Of a stretch of DNA of 64,000 nt, positions 50,967 through 59,315 are shown piece by piece; within the stretch, counting starts at the first letter, position 1; each line of letters opens with the position of its first letter. The DNA comes from Arthrobacter sp. zg-Y919 (lineage in GTDB: Bacteria > Actinomycetota > Actinomycetes > Actinomycetales > Micrococcaceae). The stretch covers positions 2,480,001 to 2,544,000 of the forward strand of contig NZ_CP126242.1 in NCBI RefSeq assembly GCF_030142045.1, written 5' to 3'. Position numbers and translations under genes: made by a program. Under the pieces are notes generated by a model. The model ran no database searches. It saw nothing but the letters and a program-made list of their open reading frames with translations, and had not been told where the DNA came from.

Positions 50967-52195
50967 CGCACTTCGCGTACGCCGGCCGGATTGCCGGTGG
51001 CTTTCCGTCCGGGAACCCAGAGCCAGAGCACAACGGCACCCAGCAGTCCCAGTCCGGCTGTCGCCCAGATGCCCGCCGAGAGGGACACGAGAGCGGTGAC
51101 GGCCGAGAGGATGCCGGGCCCACCCATGGTCCCGATATCCGCCAGCAGCCGCCAGATCCCGAGGAACTGCGGACGTCCCGGAGAGGGTGAGAAGTCCGCG
51201 CCGAGAGTCATCACGATTCCGGATCCGATACCGTTGCCGAACCCAATCAGCAGCGCAGCAAGGAGCAGACCGGTGGCCCCGGAGGCCAGCGGCAGCAGCG
51301 CGAGGCCCAATCCCATGATCAGCATGCAGGGCACCGCCACCGAGCGTCTCCCCCAGAGGTCCATGGCCTTGCCTGCGGGGTAGAAGATCAACATGTCGAT
51401 GGCACCGGAAAGCCCGTAGATCAGTGCCGTGGAGGTGGGATCGAGACCAATGTGCTGGCCCCAGAGCGGAATCACGGCCTGCCGGGTGGCCCGGACGGCT
51501 GCTATCAGCAGCACCCCTATCCCAATGGTCCGGAACACCCGTGCATGGCTGCGCAGGATGGACCGCACGGTGGGCGCCGGGGCGGAGTCCAGGGGTTTCA
51601 CTCCCTGTCCTGCCCCTCGCCCGGAACGGACGGCCAGGTCCGGCACTTGGAAGCTGAGGATCCCTGCCCCGACGGCAGCCAGGGCCCCCACCCAGTAGGC
51701 GCCCGTGGTACCAAAGAAATGGATTGCTCCCGCAGCCGCGAAGGGCCCGATGAACACACCGATCCGGTTCACCCCGCCGAGCGTGGACAGTGCCCGGGCC
51801 CGGAAATGCACGGGCACGGCCTCCGTCAGGTAGCTTTGCCGGGCCAGTCCGAACACCGATCCGGCCATCCCGACCATAAACACCGCCACCGCAAAAACCC
51901 ACAGCACCGGGACCGAGGCCGCGAGGACCATAGCCAGCGCGGACCAGGCGGAAGCAGCGACAAGGGCCCATTTTTCCCCGAAACGCGTGGTCACGATGGT
52001 CGCCGGGACATTCGTCAGCAGAGAGCCCACGCCGGTAAGCGTGATAACGAGGGCGGCAAGGGCCACAGTGGCACCGAGGCCACGGGCGCTGAGCGCGATC
52101 ACCGGCAGGATGGCTCCGGTCGCCAGCCCGTAGAGGAGGGTGGGACCGTACGCCGGGATGGCTATTTTCCGAAGGCTGAAATCGTCCGCTGGCAC
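50963..52195 (-). CDS. MFS transporter
   Basis: A 410-residue inner-membrane protein with twelve helices. It begins LRKIAIPAYGPTLLYGLATGAILPVIALSARGLG. The MFS loop after helix 2 is ATIVTTRFGEKWALV, and the mid-loop has GQHIGLDPTSTALIYGLSGAIDMLIFYPAGKAMDLWGRRSVAVPCML. It looks like a drug/metabolite exporter of unknown substrate. GTG start. The last bases overlap the stop of the PAP2 gene tail-to-tail. Confidence 0.88.
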   Translation of the reverse strand: MPADDFSLRKIAIPAYGPTLLYGLATGAILPVIALSARGLGATVALAALVITLTGVGSLLTNVPATIVTTRFGEKWALVAASAWSALAMVLAASVPVLWVFAVAVFMVGMAGSVFGLARQSYLTEAVPVHFRARALSTLGGVNRIGVFIGPFAAAGAIHFFGTTGAYWVGALAAVGAGILSFQVPDLAVRSGRGAGQGVKPLDSAPAPTVRSILRSHARVFRTIGIGVLLIAAVRATRQAVIPLWGQHIGLDPTSTALIYGLSGAIDMLIFYPAGKAMDLWGRRSVAVPCMLIMGLGLALLPLASGATGLLLAALLIGFGNGIGSGIVMTLGADFSPSPGRPQFLGIWRLLADIGTMGGPGILSAVTALVSLSAGIWATAGLGLLGAVVLWLWVPGRKATGNPAGVREVR

Positions 52196-52238
52196 GGCCC
52201 CAGACTATCGCTGACCGCGCCTGCTTCCGGTCCGGGCT

Positions 52239-52282
52239 ACTTCAGGTCTATCTCCGGACGACTTCAGGCCTATTTCCGGAGC
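52239..52282. repeat. 22-bp tandem duplication at a gene 3' end
   Basis: ACTTCAGGTCTATCTCCGGA plus CG (52239-52260) is followed by the near copy 52261-52282. The second copy includes the TAG stop (52270-52272, minus strand) of the metallo-hydrolase; the first carries another TAG at 52248-52250. Confidence 0.8.
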
Positions 52283-53127
52283 CATTTCCACCGGGCCAGG
52301 GTCCGCAGCCGGGTGAGCAGCGCCCGGGACTGGTCCGGACCGTACGGCAGGATGGGGATGGCTTTCGTCATGTCCACGGACGCCTGGTCCATGGCGCTGC
52401 GGGTGACGGCGACGGCGGTGCGCATCTTGTTCATCTGGGTGGTCACGAAGTCGACCGTGACGGGTCGCCCGTGCCCCGGAACGAAGACCGTGTACAAATC
52501 TTCCAGGGAGGCGACTTTCCCCAGGGTCCGGATCCAGTCCTTGGGGAAGGAATCTTCAAAGGCCGGATCTGCGCCTTGTTCCACCAGGTCACCGGTGAAG
52601 AGCACATCGCCGGCTCCCACCAGCAGATCATGGTCCGTGTGGCCGCGGCCCAGCTGGAAGAGCGTCACGGAGATACCGCCCAGATCCAGGTCAACGGGAA
52701 CGTCCTCCACCAGTTTCGTGGGCTCGGCAATTTCCGTGTGGGCCCCCATGGCTGCAGCCATTTCCGGTTCCGCATCGGCGGCCTGGGGCCGGTGGCTGTT
52801 TCCGTTTTCACGGATGCTGGCGGCGCAGCCGGCGGTTGCCCAGATGTCCTCCGCACCCTTGGCAAGCAGCAGGGCGTTGCCGAAGTAATGGTCGAAATGC
52901 GCATGCGTGTTAACTGCTGTCAGCGGCAGATCGGTGAGTGCCCGCACAGCGTCGTAGATCTCCTGCGCCATGCCCGGCCCGGCACCGGTGTCAATAAGCA
53001 GGGCACGTTCGTCCCCGATCACTAGCCCGGTATTCACGGCGAAGGCAGCGTTGGAGCGCACCCATACCCGGGGCGCCACCTCCTGCCAGCCGAGCTGGCC
53101 CGTGACGTGCTGCGGTGTTTCAGTCAT
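52270..53127 (-). CDS. MBL-fold metallo-hydrolase
   Basis: A 285-residue metallo-beta-lactamase-fold protein. Metal motif NTHAHFDHYFGN near residue 75, GRGHTDHDLLV near 160, FTGDLVEQGADPAF near 177, and FVPGHGRPVT near 215. It differs from the other metallo-hydrolase at 9 kb. The GHTDHD and HGRPV pattern is common in quinoprotein relay/QPRTase-like and AIM-like groups; substrate unknown. The start at 53127 has AAGGAAAG upstream; the longer frame lacks a ribosome site. It lies downstream of the bkd genes by 61 bases and may be read through. Confidence 0.86.
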   Translation of the reverse strand: MTETPQHVTGQLGWQEVAPRVWVRSNAAFAVNTGLVIGDERALLIDTGAGPGMAQEIYDAVRALTDLPLTAVNTHAHFDHYFGNALLLAKGAEDIWATAGCAASIRENGNSHRPQAADAEPEMAAAMGAHTEIAEPTKLVEDVPVDLDLGGISVTLFQLGRGHTDHDLLVGAGDVLFTGDLVEQGADPAFEDSFPKDWIRTLGKVASLEDLYTVFVPGHGRPVTVDFVTTQMNKMRTAVAVTRSAMDQASVDMTKAIPILPYGPDQSRALLTRLRTLARWKWLRK

Positions 53128-53188
53128 GTCGGCTTTCCTTTCGCTGGCCGGTCTCCAACCTATCGCGGGTGATTGCTCCCGGCCCGTA

Positions 53189-54724
53189 TTAGAGGTCCGC
53201 AAGGACACGGCCAGGGTTTTCGACGGCGTCGGCAACGTAGCGCAGGAAACCGCCGGCGGTCGCGCCGTCGCACACGCGGTGGTCGAACACCAGGGTCAGC
53301 TGGGTGACTTTCCGGACGGCAAGCTGGCCGGAGACGACCCACGGCTTGTCAATGATGCGTCCCACGCCGAGGATGGCCGACTCGGGATAATTGATGATCG
53401 CGGCGCTTCCGTCCACGCCGTAGACACCGTAGTTATTCAGGGTAAAGGTGCCCGAGGAAAGCTCCTCCGGGGTAGCCCTGCCGTCCTGTGCAGCGGTGGT
53501 GAGGCGGCGGATCTCTGCATCCAGGTCCCGTGTGGACAGGGCGTCTGCCCGCCGGACGGAGGGAACCATCAGCCCGCGCCCGGTCTGGACAGCGATGCCA
53601 AGGTTGATGCCGTCGAAAGCCTCAATCGCAGCTTCGTGTTCTTCCCCCTCAGCCGGGCTCCCGGAGCTGTCCCCCGCGGCCACGAAGCGGGTGTTGAGCG
53701 CCGGGAATAGGGCGAGACCGGCGAGCGTGAACCGCGCCAGGAAGGCCAGCAACGAGGGTACGTCCTGCCGCTGCTCCGACAGGACATCACGCAGCTCCAT
53801 GAGGGGCGTCGCATCCACATCCACCCAGACGGTTGCTTCCGGTATAAGACTCCGGCTCCGGCTCAGGTTCGCGGCAATCGTGCGCCGGACTCCCCGGACG
53901 GGCGTGCGCGAGATGACGCCGAGCCCCGTCCGGACATCTCGTATGTCCCGGACGTCCCGGATGTCCCGGACGTCTCGGGCAGCCCGGACGGCTCGTGTCT
54001 CCGCGGCGTCCCGGGCAGCCCGGCCGGCTGCCTCAACCACCTCGCCCTCGACCACCTCACGCTGGGCCACCTCAACCTGGGCCACCCCGCTCTGGACGCC
54101 CTCGGCCACCCGTGCGGTAGCCGCTGCCCGGCTGGCCACCTCGGCCTCGACGTCGCGCCGGAGGATCAACCCCTCGGGACCGGTCCCGGAAAGATCCGTC
54201 AGCTTCACTCCGGCATCGCGGGCCATCCTGCGGACCAGCGGGGAAACGCACCGCGGAGCTTCGGGCCGGACCGGGACCGCCGCAACCGGGGCAGCAGGCG
54301 CCGCCATCCGCCGGCGGGGTGCGCGGGTGCGCCGGGGTGCTAAGCCGGATTCCGGGGTCCCGTAACCGATGAGCACATTCCCAGACCCGGCCCTCTCTTC
54401 CTGCCGGTACGCCTCTCCCTCCGCCGATGCCCCAACACCCGCTTCAGGAACCGCCGCCGTCACAGACGTTTCGGGTGCTGCGGCCGAGGTCTCCACCGAG
54501 ATCAGTGGACGCCCGACGTCGATGCTGTCGCCGGCCTCACCGTGCAGCTGGGCAATCGTGCCGGCAAACGGCGACGGAACCTCGACCAGGGATTTGGCGG
54601 TTTCCACCTCCGCCACAGGCTGGTCGACGACCACCGTGTCTCCTTCAGCCACGAGCCAATTCACCAGCTCGGCTTCCGTCAGTCCTTCGCCCAGGTCCGG
54701 CAACAGGAAGGTACGCACGCTCAT
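53189..54724 (-). CDS. bkdC: Branched-chain 2-oxoacid dehydrogenase E2 (dihydrolipoamide acyltransferase)
   Basis: A 511-residue E2 core enzyme that moves acyl groups from E1 to CoA. An N-terminal lipoyl domain (1-75) has the lipoyl-lysine in EVETAKSLVEVP. A subunit-binding domain with VSPLVRRMARDAGVKLTDLSGTG lies near 160-195. A long charged linker with repeated RDVRDI and Ala/Arg/Val-rich sequence runs to about 270. The catalytic domain ends with DHRVCDGATAGGFL, holding His and Asp of the active site. The start overlaps the E1beta stop as ATGA. The 2-oxoacid is inferred as branched-chain from the Lrp neighbour. Confidence 0.9.
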   Translation of the reverse strand: MSVRTFLLPDLGEGLTEAELVNWLVAEGDTVVVDQPVAEVETAKSLVEVPSPFAGTIAQLHGEAGDSIDVGRPLISVETSAAAPETSVTAAVPEAGVGASAEGEAYRQEERAGSGNVLIGYGTPESGLAPRRTRAPRRRMAAPAAPVAAVPVRPEAPRCVSPLVRRMARDAGVKLTDLSGTGPEGLILRRDVEAEVASRAAATARVAEGVQSGVAQVEVAQREVVEGEVVEAAGRAARDAAETRAVRAARDVRDIRDVRDIRDVRTGLGVISRTPVRGVRRTIAANLSRSRSLIPEATVWVDVDATPLMELRDVLSEQRQDVPSLLAFLARFTLAGLALFPALNTRFVAAGDSSGSPAEGEEHEAAIEAFDGINLGIAVQTGRGLMVPSVRRADALSTRDLDAEIRRLTTAAQDGRATPEELSSGTFTLNNYGVYGVDGSAAIINYPESAILGVGRIIDKPWVVSGQLAVRKVTQLTLVFDHRVCDGATAGGFLRYVADAVENPGRVLADL

Positions 54725-55899
54725 CGTCGGGCCTCCGAACTGCCGGATCGCGGGGAACTGCGGGTTTCCAAGCTGCCGGCTTCCATGCTGCCCGTTCCTT
54801 CGTTTTCAGCTGCGGGCTCGTCCCACTGCAGCTCATCCACGGCGTCCAGGATCCGGTCCACCCCGGGCAGGTACCAGTGCTCCAGCTTCGGTGCCGGATA
54901 CGGAACATCGAACCCGGTCACCCTCAGCACCGGGGCAGCAAGGGAATGGAAGCAGCGTTCCTGGATACGGGCAACGATTTCAGCGGCCACGGAAGCGAAA
55001 CCGGGGGCTTCGGCAATAACCACTGCCCGCCCGGTGCGCCGGACCGACTCGTCCACGGTGGCGTCGTCGTACGGGACAATCGACCGCAGGTCGATGACTT
55101 CCAGGGACCGTCCCTCGGCCTCGGCGGCTGCCGCGGCAGCCAGTGCCGTCGACACCGACGGACCGTAGGCGACCAGCGTCGCATCCGTTCCGGTGCGTGC
55201 CACCGCAGCTGTACCGATGCCTCCCGGAACCTCCCGGCCTGTGCGTACTGCCTCATCGGCTGCCTGCCGCAGGGCGGCAAGGTCCACCGTTTCCTTGCTC
55301 CAATAAAGCTTCTTCGGCTCCAGGAACACCACCGGATCATTCAGCCGGATGGCGGCGCGCAGCAGGGAGTAGGCATCGGCCACGGTTGCCGGCGCGACGA
55401 CGGTCAGGCCCGGAGTGTGTGCGTAGTAGGCCTCCGAGGAATCGCAGTGGTGCTCCACTCCGCCAATTCCACCGGCGTACGGAATGCGGATCACCATGGG
55501 CAGCTTCACCTTCCCGCGCGTCCGGTTGGACATCTTCGCGACGTGGCTGACCACCTGCTCGAAGGCGGGATAGGCGAAGGCGTCAAACTGCATTTCCACC
55601 ACCGGCCGCAGTCCGTTCATCGCCATGCCGACTGCCATGCCCATGATCCCGGACTCGGCCAGCGGAGTGTCGAAGCAGCGGCCTGTTCCGAACCGTGCCG
55701 TCAGCCCGTCGGTGATCCGGAAGACCCCTCCGAGCGGCCCTACATCCTCGCCGAAGACCACCACCGACGCATCGGCAGCCATTTCGTCGGCGAGCGCGGC
55801 GTTGAGTGCCTTGGCGAAGGTCAGGGATTCAGACCCGGAAGGTGCTTCGCCGTCCAGGTCCCGCGCCTCGGGGCGGGTGTCCGTAGCGTTTGCTGCCAT
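54721..55899 (-). CDS. bkdB: Branched-chain 2-oxoacid dehydrogenase E1 beta subunit
   Basis: A 392-residue transketolase-like beta chain. Features: VFGEDVGPLGGVFRITDGL near residue 47, DTPLAESGIMGMAVGMAMNGLRPVVEMQFDAF, RIPYAGGIGGVEHHCDSSE near 137, and ALEVIDLRSI-like SLEVIDLRSIVPYD near 290. The start at 55899 has GGAAAGG upstream; the longer frame is low-complexity sequence from the E1alpha gene. The last 30 residues are a repetitive polar tail. It pairs with the E1alpha chain (19-base gap). Confidence 0.92.
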   Translation of the reverse strand: MAANATDTRPEARDLDGEAPSGSESLTFAKALNAALADEMAADASVVVFGEDVGPLGGVFRITDGLTARFGTGRCFDTPLAESGIMGMAVGMAMNGLRPVVEMQFDAFAYPAFEQVVSHVAKMSNRTRGKVKLPMVIRIPYAGGIGGVEHHCDSSEAYYAHTPGLTVVAPATVADAYSLLRAAIRLNDPVVFLEPKKLYWSKETVDLAALRQAADEAVRTGREVPGGIGTAAVARTGTDATLVAYGPSVSTALAAAAAAEAEGRSLEVIDLRSIVPYDDATVDESVRRTGRAVVIAEAPGFASVAAEIVARIQERCFHSLAAPVLRVTGFDVPYPAPKLEHWYLPGVDRILDAVDELQWDEPAAENEGTGSMEAGSLETRSSPRSGSSEARR

Positions 55900-55918
55900 A
55901 GTGCTGCCTTTCCGATGG

Positions 55919-57220
55919 TCAGCGCTGGGCGCTGGAGGTGCCGGGGGTTTCCGGGTGGGAATTGGCAGCGGGGCTGCCGCCCGGTTCCCCGCTTTCCGGG
56001 TCGCCGCCCGGGTCGCCGCCCGGTTCGCGGCCAGGTTCGCTGTCGCTGCATTCCGGTTCACCGTTTTCCGGTGCATCTCCGCTGGGTCCGCTGCGGCCGA
56101 TTTCACCGCGCAGAAGCTCGGCCTGCTCATCCAGCTGCGGTGTGGCCCGAGTGTAGACATGCTTAAACAGGGCCATCGGATCCGGGTCGACGTCGGTGTT
56201 CAGGCCTTCCCGCATGGCCGCCGCGAGGGCTTCGGCCTCTGCCGCCAGTGCTTCCTCGCGCTCATCATCCAACAGTCCGGCGGCGCGCAGGTAAGTCCGT
56301 GCCCGCACCACCGGGTCCCGGGAAACCCAGCCCTGCACTTCCTCGGCCGAGCGGTACCGGGTGGCGTCGTCGGCGTTGGTGTGGGCCTGCATGCGGTAGG
56401 TGTGCGCCTCCACGAGCGAGGGGCCGCCACCCTCGCGCGCCCGCTCCACGGCCGCACCCAGGACGGAAAGGAGCGCGGCGACGTCGTTGCCGTCCACCCG
56501 TTCCCCCGGCATGCCGTAGCCGACGGCTTTATGCGCCAGGGACGGAGCCACCGATTGGTTTTTCAGCGGCACCGAGATGGCATATTCGTTGTTCTGGATG
56601 AAGAAAACCACGGGCACATGGAACACCGCAGCGAAGTTCAGCGCCTCATGGAAGTCACCCTCGCTGGTCGCACCGTCACCGCACAGGGCCAGCACCACGG
56701 TGTCCTCGCCCTTGAGTTTGGCCGCATGGGCGACGCCGACGGCGTGCAGCAGCTGCGTGGCCAGCGGAGTCGCCTGGGGTGCCACCCGGTACTCATACGG
56801 GTCGTATCCGCTGTGCCAGTCCCCGCGCAGCAGCGTCAGCACCTGCAGCGGATCCACACCACGGGACATCACGGCAACACTGTCCCGGTACGTAGGGAAC
56901 AGCCAGTCCTGTGCCTGCAGCACCGCGGCGGCGGCCACCTGGCAGGCCTCCTGCCCGTGCGAGGAGGGATAGACAGCCAGCCGGCCCTGCCGCACCAGGG
57001 CGTTCGCCTGGTCATTGATCCGGCGTCCGGCCACCAGCCGGGCGTAAGCATCCTGCAGCATGCCGCTGCCGGGCAACGGGTAACGGGGGTCGTGGTGTTC
57101 CTTGCCGTCCAGATCGATCAGCTGGACGGGAACATCCGAGGGAAGCAGCGCGTGCACGGGTCCGGAACCGCTTTCGGCAGGCACATCGACCTGCCGGGTC
57201 CTGCCGGTGGAGATGGTCAT
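55919..57220 (-). CDS. bkdA: Branched-chain 2-oxoacid dehydrogenase E1 alpha subunit
   Basis: A 433-residue ThDP-dependent alpha chain. It has VYPSSHGQEACQVAAAAVLQ near residue 90, the ThDP-binding LCGDGATSEGDFHEALNFAAVF near 185, IQNNEYAISVPLKNQ, and YRMQAHTNADDATRYR near 290, which is typical of branched-chain or acetoin/pyruvate E1alpha. The C-terminal 55 residues are Gly/Pro/Glu-rich low complexity. ATG 57220 has GGAGG 7 bases upstream. It heads bkdA-bkdB-bkdC and faces an Lrp/AsnC regulator. E3 is not encoded here. Confidence 0.92.
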   Translation of the reverse strand: MTISTGRTRQVDVPAESGSGPVHALLPSDVPVQLIDLDGKEHHDPRYPLPGSGMLQDAYARLVAGRRINDQANALVRQGRLAVYPSSHGQEACQVAAAAVLQAQDWLFPTYRDSVAVMSRGVDPLQVLTLLRGDWHSGYDPYEYRVAPQATPLATQLLHAVGVAHAAKLKGEDTVVLALCGDGATSEGDFHEALNFAAVFHVPVVFFIQNNEYAISVPLKNQSVAPSLAHKAVGYGMPGERVDGNDVAALLSVLGAAVERAREGGGPSLVEAHTYRMQAHTNADDATRYRSAEEVQGWVSRDPVVRARTYLRAAGLLDDEREEALAAEAEALAAAMREGLNTDVDPDPMALFKHVYTRATPQLDEQAELLRGEIGRSGPSGDAPENGEPECSDSEPGREPGGDPGGDPESGEPGGSPAANSHPETPGTSSAQR

Positions 57221-57406
57221 TACGAGCCTCCGTCTGCCAGCACCGCGGCGCCGTTGCACGCGGGATGTACTGTCTTGCCAGTATGCTTTCGGCGGTACTT
57301 TCGTGACCAGCATTCCCGTAAATCTTGGACGGCAGCGCACTCCAGGCGTATTCTGATGGACACCTTGCAAATGTTACGCAGATTACTTGGGGAGAGCGTG
57401 GACATT

Positions 57407-57859
57407 ATGACTACAACGCAGGTGCAGCCGCTGGACGACGTTGACCGGAAAATCCTGGCCGTCCTGCGCTCCGACGGAAGGGCCTCGTTTACGGCCGTCG
57501 CGCAGGCCGTACACATATCCCGGGCGCATGCCTACTCCCGGATTGCCCGGCTCACCGAATCCGGGGTACTCAGCCGATTTACCGCACTGGTGGATCCGGA
57601 GAAGGCAGGGCTCGGCTCCTCCGCGTACGTCACCCTGAAGGTCCGCCAGCACGCCTGGCGGGAATTGAAGGACCGCCTCAGCGAGGTGCCGGAGATCCAC
57701 CACATTGCCCTGGTGGGTGGTTCCTTTGACGTTATAGTGCTGGTCCGCGCCGAGGACAACATCCACCTGCGCAGGGTCATCTTTGACCAGCTGCAGTCCA
57801 TGCCGGGTGTCCTGGACACCCAGACGTTCCTGGTCTTCGAAGAACGCGACACCCGATAG
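57407..57859 (+). CDS. Lrp/AsnC-family regulator (BkdR-like)
   Basis: A 150-residue feast/famine regulator. The HTH is at residues 9-55 (LDDVDRKILAVLRSDGRASFTAVAQAVHISRAHAYSRIARLTESGVL), and the RAM ligand-binding domain follows (VTLKVRQHAWRELKDRLSEVPEIHHIALVGGSFDVIVLVRA). Divergent placement to bkdA fits BkdR, which activates branched-chain 2-oxoacid dehydrogenase in response to branched-chain amino acids. ATG 57407 is taken; GTG 57398 is an alternative with GGGGAG only 3-4 bases upstream. Confidence 0.88.
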   Translation: MTTTQVQPLDDVDRKILAVLRSDGRASFTAVAQAVHISRAHAYSRIARLTESGVLSRFTALVDPEKAGLGSSAYVTLKVRQHAWRELKDRLSEVPEIHHIALVGGSFDVIVLVRAEDNIHLRRVIFDQLQSMPGVLDTQTFLVFEERDTR

Positions 57860-57885
57860 GTTCCGGAACCTACCAGCAAAGACAG

Positions 57886-57921
57886 AAGAGGCAGGGCCTG
57901 CAGCTGCAGGCCCTGCCTCTT
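57886..57921. terminator. 36-bp perfect palindrome terminating the Lrp gene
   Basis: AAGAGGCAGGGCCTGCAG and its exact complement, 18 bases each, with no loop bases. It lies 26 bases after the stop, followed by TTCG. It can act in both directions. Confidence 0.85.
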
Positions 57922-58123
57922 TCGTTCGCCGGTATCAGTTCGCCGGTATCAGCCGGCCCGGTCACCGTGGTCAGTCGGGTTACTTAGTCCGCCCCGCCAC
58001 TCTGGCCAGTCCGGTTACTTTGGCCAGTCCAGCCACTCTCGTCAGCCCGGCGACCCTGATCTGCACCGCCGCTCTGGTCAGAGGCCACCCCGTTCAGCCA
58101 GTGAACGCCGGCCGACCGAAGGA
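57922..58123. other. Degenerate repeat spacer
   Basis: About 200 bp without a gene. GTTCGCCGGTATCA is tandemly repeated at 57924 and 57938. Weaker repeats of the type GGTCAGTC-GGTTACTT follow to about 58060. Confidence 0.5.
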
Positions 58124-58372
58124 TCAGTTTTCGTCGTGCCCCTGGTCGGAGCTCATCTGGTCCTCTGCCGGAGGGGTCTCCCCCGGGGGAACCCCGCCGC
58201 CGGGCTCCAGGCCGGTGATGTTGCCATCCAGCGGATCAGGATTGGTGCTTCCTGCCTTCGTCTCACTGTGGGCGTGGTTGCCGGTGCCCTCCTGCGTTCC
58301 GGAGCCCTTCTGCGCGTCCTTGGGCTTGTCCGGGTTCGCCGGGTCGTTGTTCGGGTTGTAGCTGTCGGCCAT
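58124..58372 (-). CDS. Small hydrophilic protein with DUF6480-like motif
   Basis: An 82-residue soluble protein rich in Asn, Pro, Asp and Gly. The segment NPDPLDGNITGLEPGGGVPPGETPPAE closely resembles the conserved GLEPGGGVPPGETPPAE core of the DUF6480 family. That family normally has a C-terminal membrane helix, which is absent here. The rest (SYNPNNDPANPDKPKDAQKG) is disordered in appearance. GGAGG lies 7 bases before the ATG 58372. Function unknown. Confidence 0.75.
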   Translation of the reverse strand: MADSYNPNNDPANPDKPKDAQKGSGTQEGTGNHAHSETKAGSTNPDPLDGNITGLEPGGGVPPGETPPAEDQMSSDQGHDEN

Positions 58373-58537
58373 GTTCCGCCTCCTCGGTTTCTCAGAGTTC
58401 TCTAGCGCCGGTAAGCACCTGTTGTAAGCATGCTTACGAGTTACTCCCAACCTAGCCCTGCGTCCGCCGCACCACAACCCGGGCCAGGCCGGCCCACGTC
58501 CTGGGCCAAGCCGGTTCCGGGTGCGGACACTGCCCCA

Positions 58538-59305
58538 TCAACCTTGGAAAACAGGCCTGCGCTTGGCCAGGAAAGCGCTGAATCCTTCCGCGTAATCGGG
58601 CGTTGCACTGAGCTTCTCCTGGACCGTGTTCTCCGCATCAAGCGCATCCCAGAACCCCAGGCGCCGGTCCCGGATCTCAGCCACCAGCTGCCGGGAAGCC
58701 GTATAGGCCTGGGTGGGACCGGACGCAACGCGGAGTGCCGTGGCCCGGGTGTGGTCCAGCAGGACGGTGGGGTCCAGAGCGCGGCTAAACAGGCCGGCGG
58801 CGACGGCCTCGGCTCCGGTCATCAGGTCCGCGGTGTAGATCAGGTCCAGGGTGCGGTGCGGCCCCAGCCGTTCGGTGAAGAGCCAGTGTCCGCCCGAGTC
58901 CAGTGCCGCACCGAGGTTGGCGAACGGAGAGCCGATCTTCGCATCGGTGGCTGCATATACGACGTCGGTGGCCACCAGCAGTCCGAGGCCCACCCCCAGG
59001 CACGCACCCTGGGCCGCCGCGAAGGTCGGTGCGGGAAAGGCCGACATCTTCTGCAGGAGCGGCCGCAGGCTGTCCACGAGGTAGCCGCGTGCATCGTCGT
59101 TTTCAGGCGAAACGGAGCCCAGGTCCCGTCCGGCACAGAAGCTCCTGCCCTCCCCGCGCAGCAACAGGGCGCGCACGCCGGCGGCTGCCGCGTCGTCGTA
59201 CGCGTCCGCGAGCTCGGCCAGGGCAGACCTGTCCAGGGCATTGAGTTTCCGCGGGGCAGCCAGGACAACTTCCGCGACGCCGTCGTTGATGCTCAGTTCA
59301 ATCAT
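58538..59305 (-). CDS. Enoyl-CoA hydratase/isomerase (phenylacetate pathway)
   Basis: A 255-residue crotonase-superfamily enzyme. The oxyanion-hole segments are ALLLRGEGRSFCAGRDL near residue 50 and AAQGACLGVGLGLLVATD near 100. The position 10 bases after paaE suggests a PaaG- or PaaF-type step: ring-1,2-epoxyphenylacetyl-CoA isomerisation or later beta-oxidation. PaaG is favoured by position, but the key residue for isomerase activity cannot be told from sequence alone. It is the last gene of the paa unit. Confidence 0.88.
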   Translation of the reverse strand: MIELSINDGVAEVVLAAPRKLNALDRSALAELADAYDDAAAAGVRALLLRGEGRSFCAGRDLGSVSPENDDARGYLVDSLRPLLQKMSAFPAPTFAAAQGACLGVGLGLLVATDVVYAATDAKIGSPFANLGAALDSGGHWLFTERLGPHRTLDLIYTADLMTGAEAVAAGLFSRALDPTVLLDHTRATALRVASGPTQAYTASRQLVAEIRDRRLGFWDALDAENTVQEKLSATPDYAEGFSAFLAKRRPVFQG

Positions 59306-59315
59306 CGGTGCCCTC

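Noticed and set aside
50037..51971. Long minus-strand open frame of 644 codons
   Set aside because: It lies opposite the PAP2 gene and out of frame with the MFS gene. Its translation is Gly/Arg-rich with no domain, as expected of a shadow frame in GC-rich DNA.
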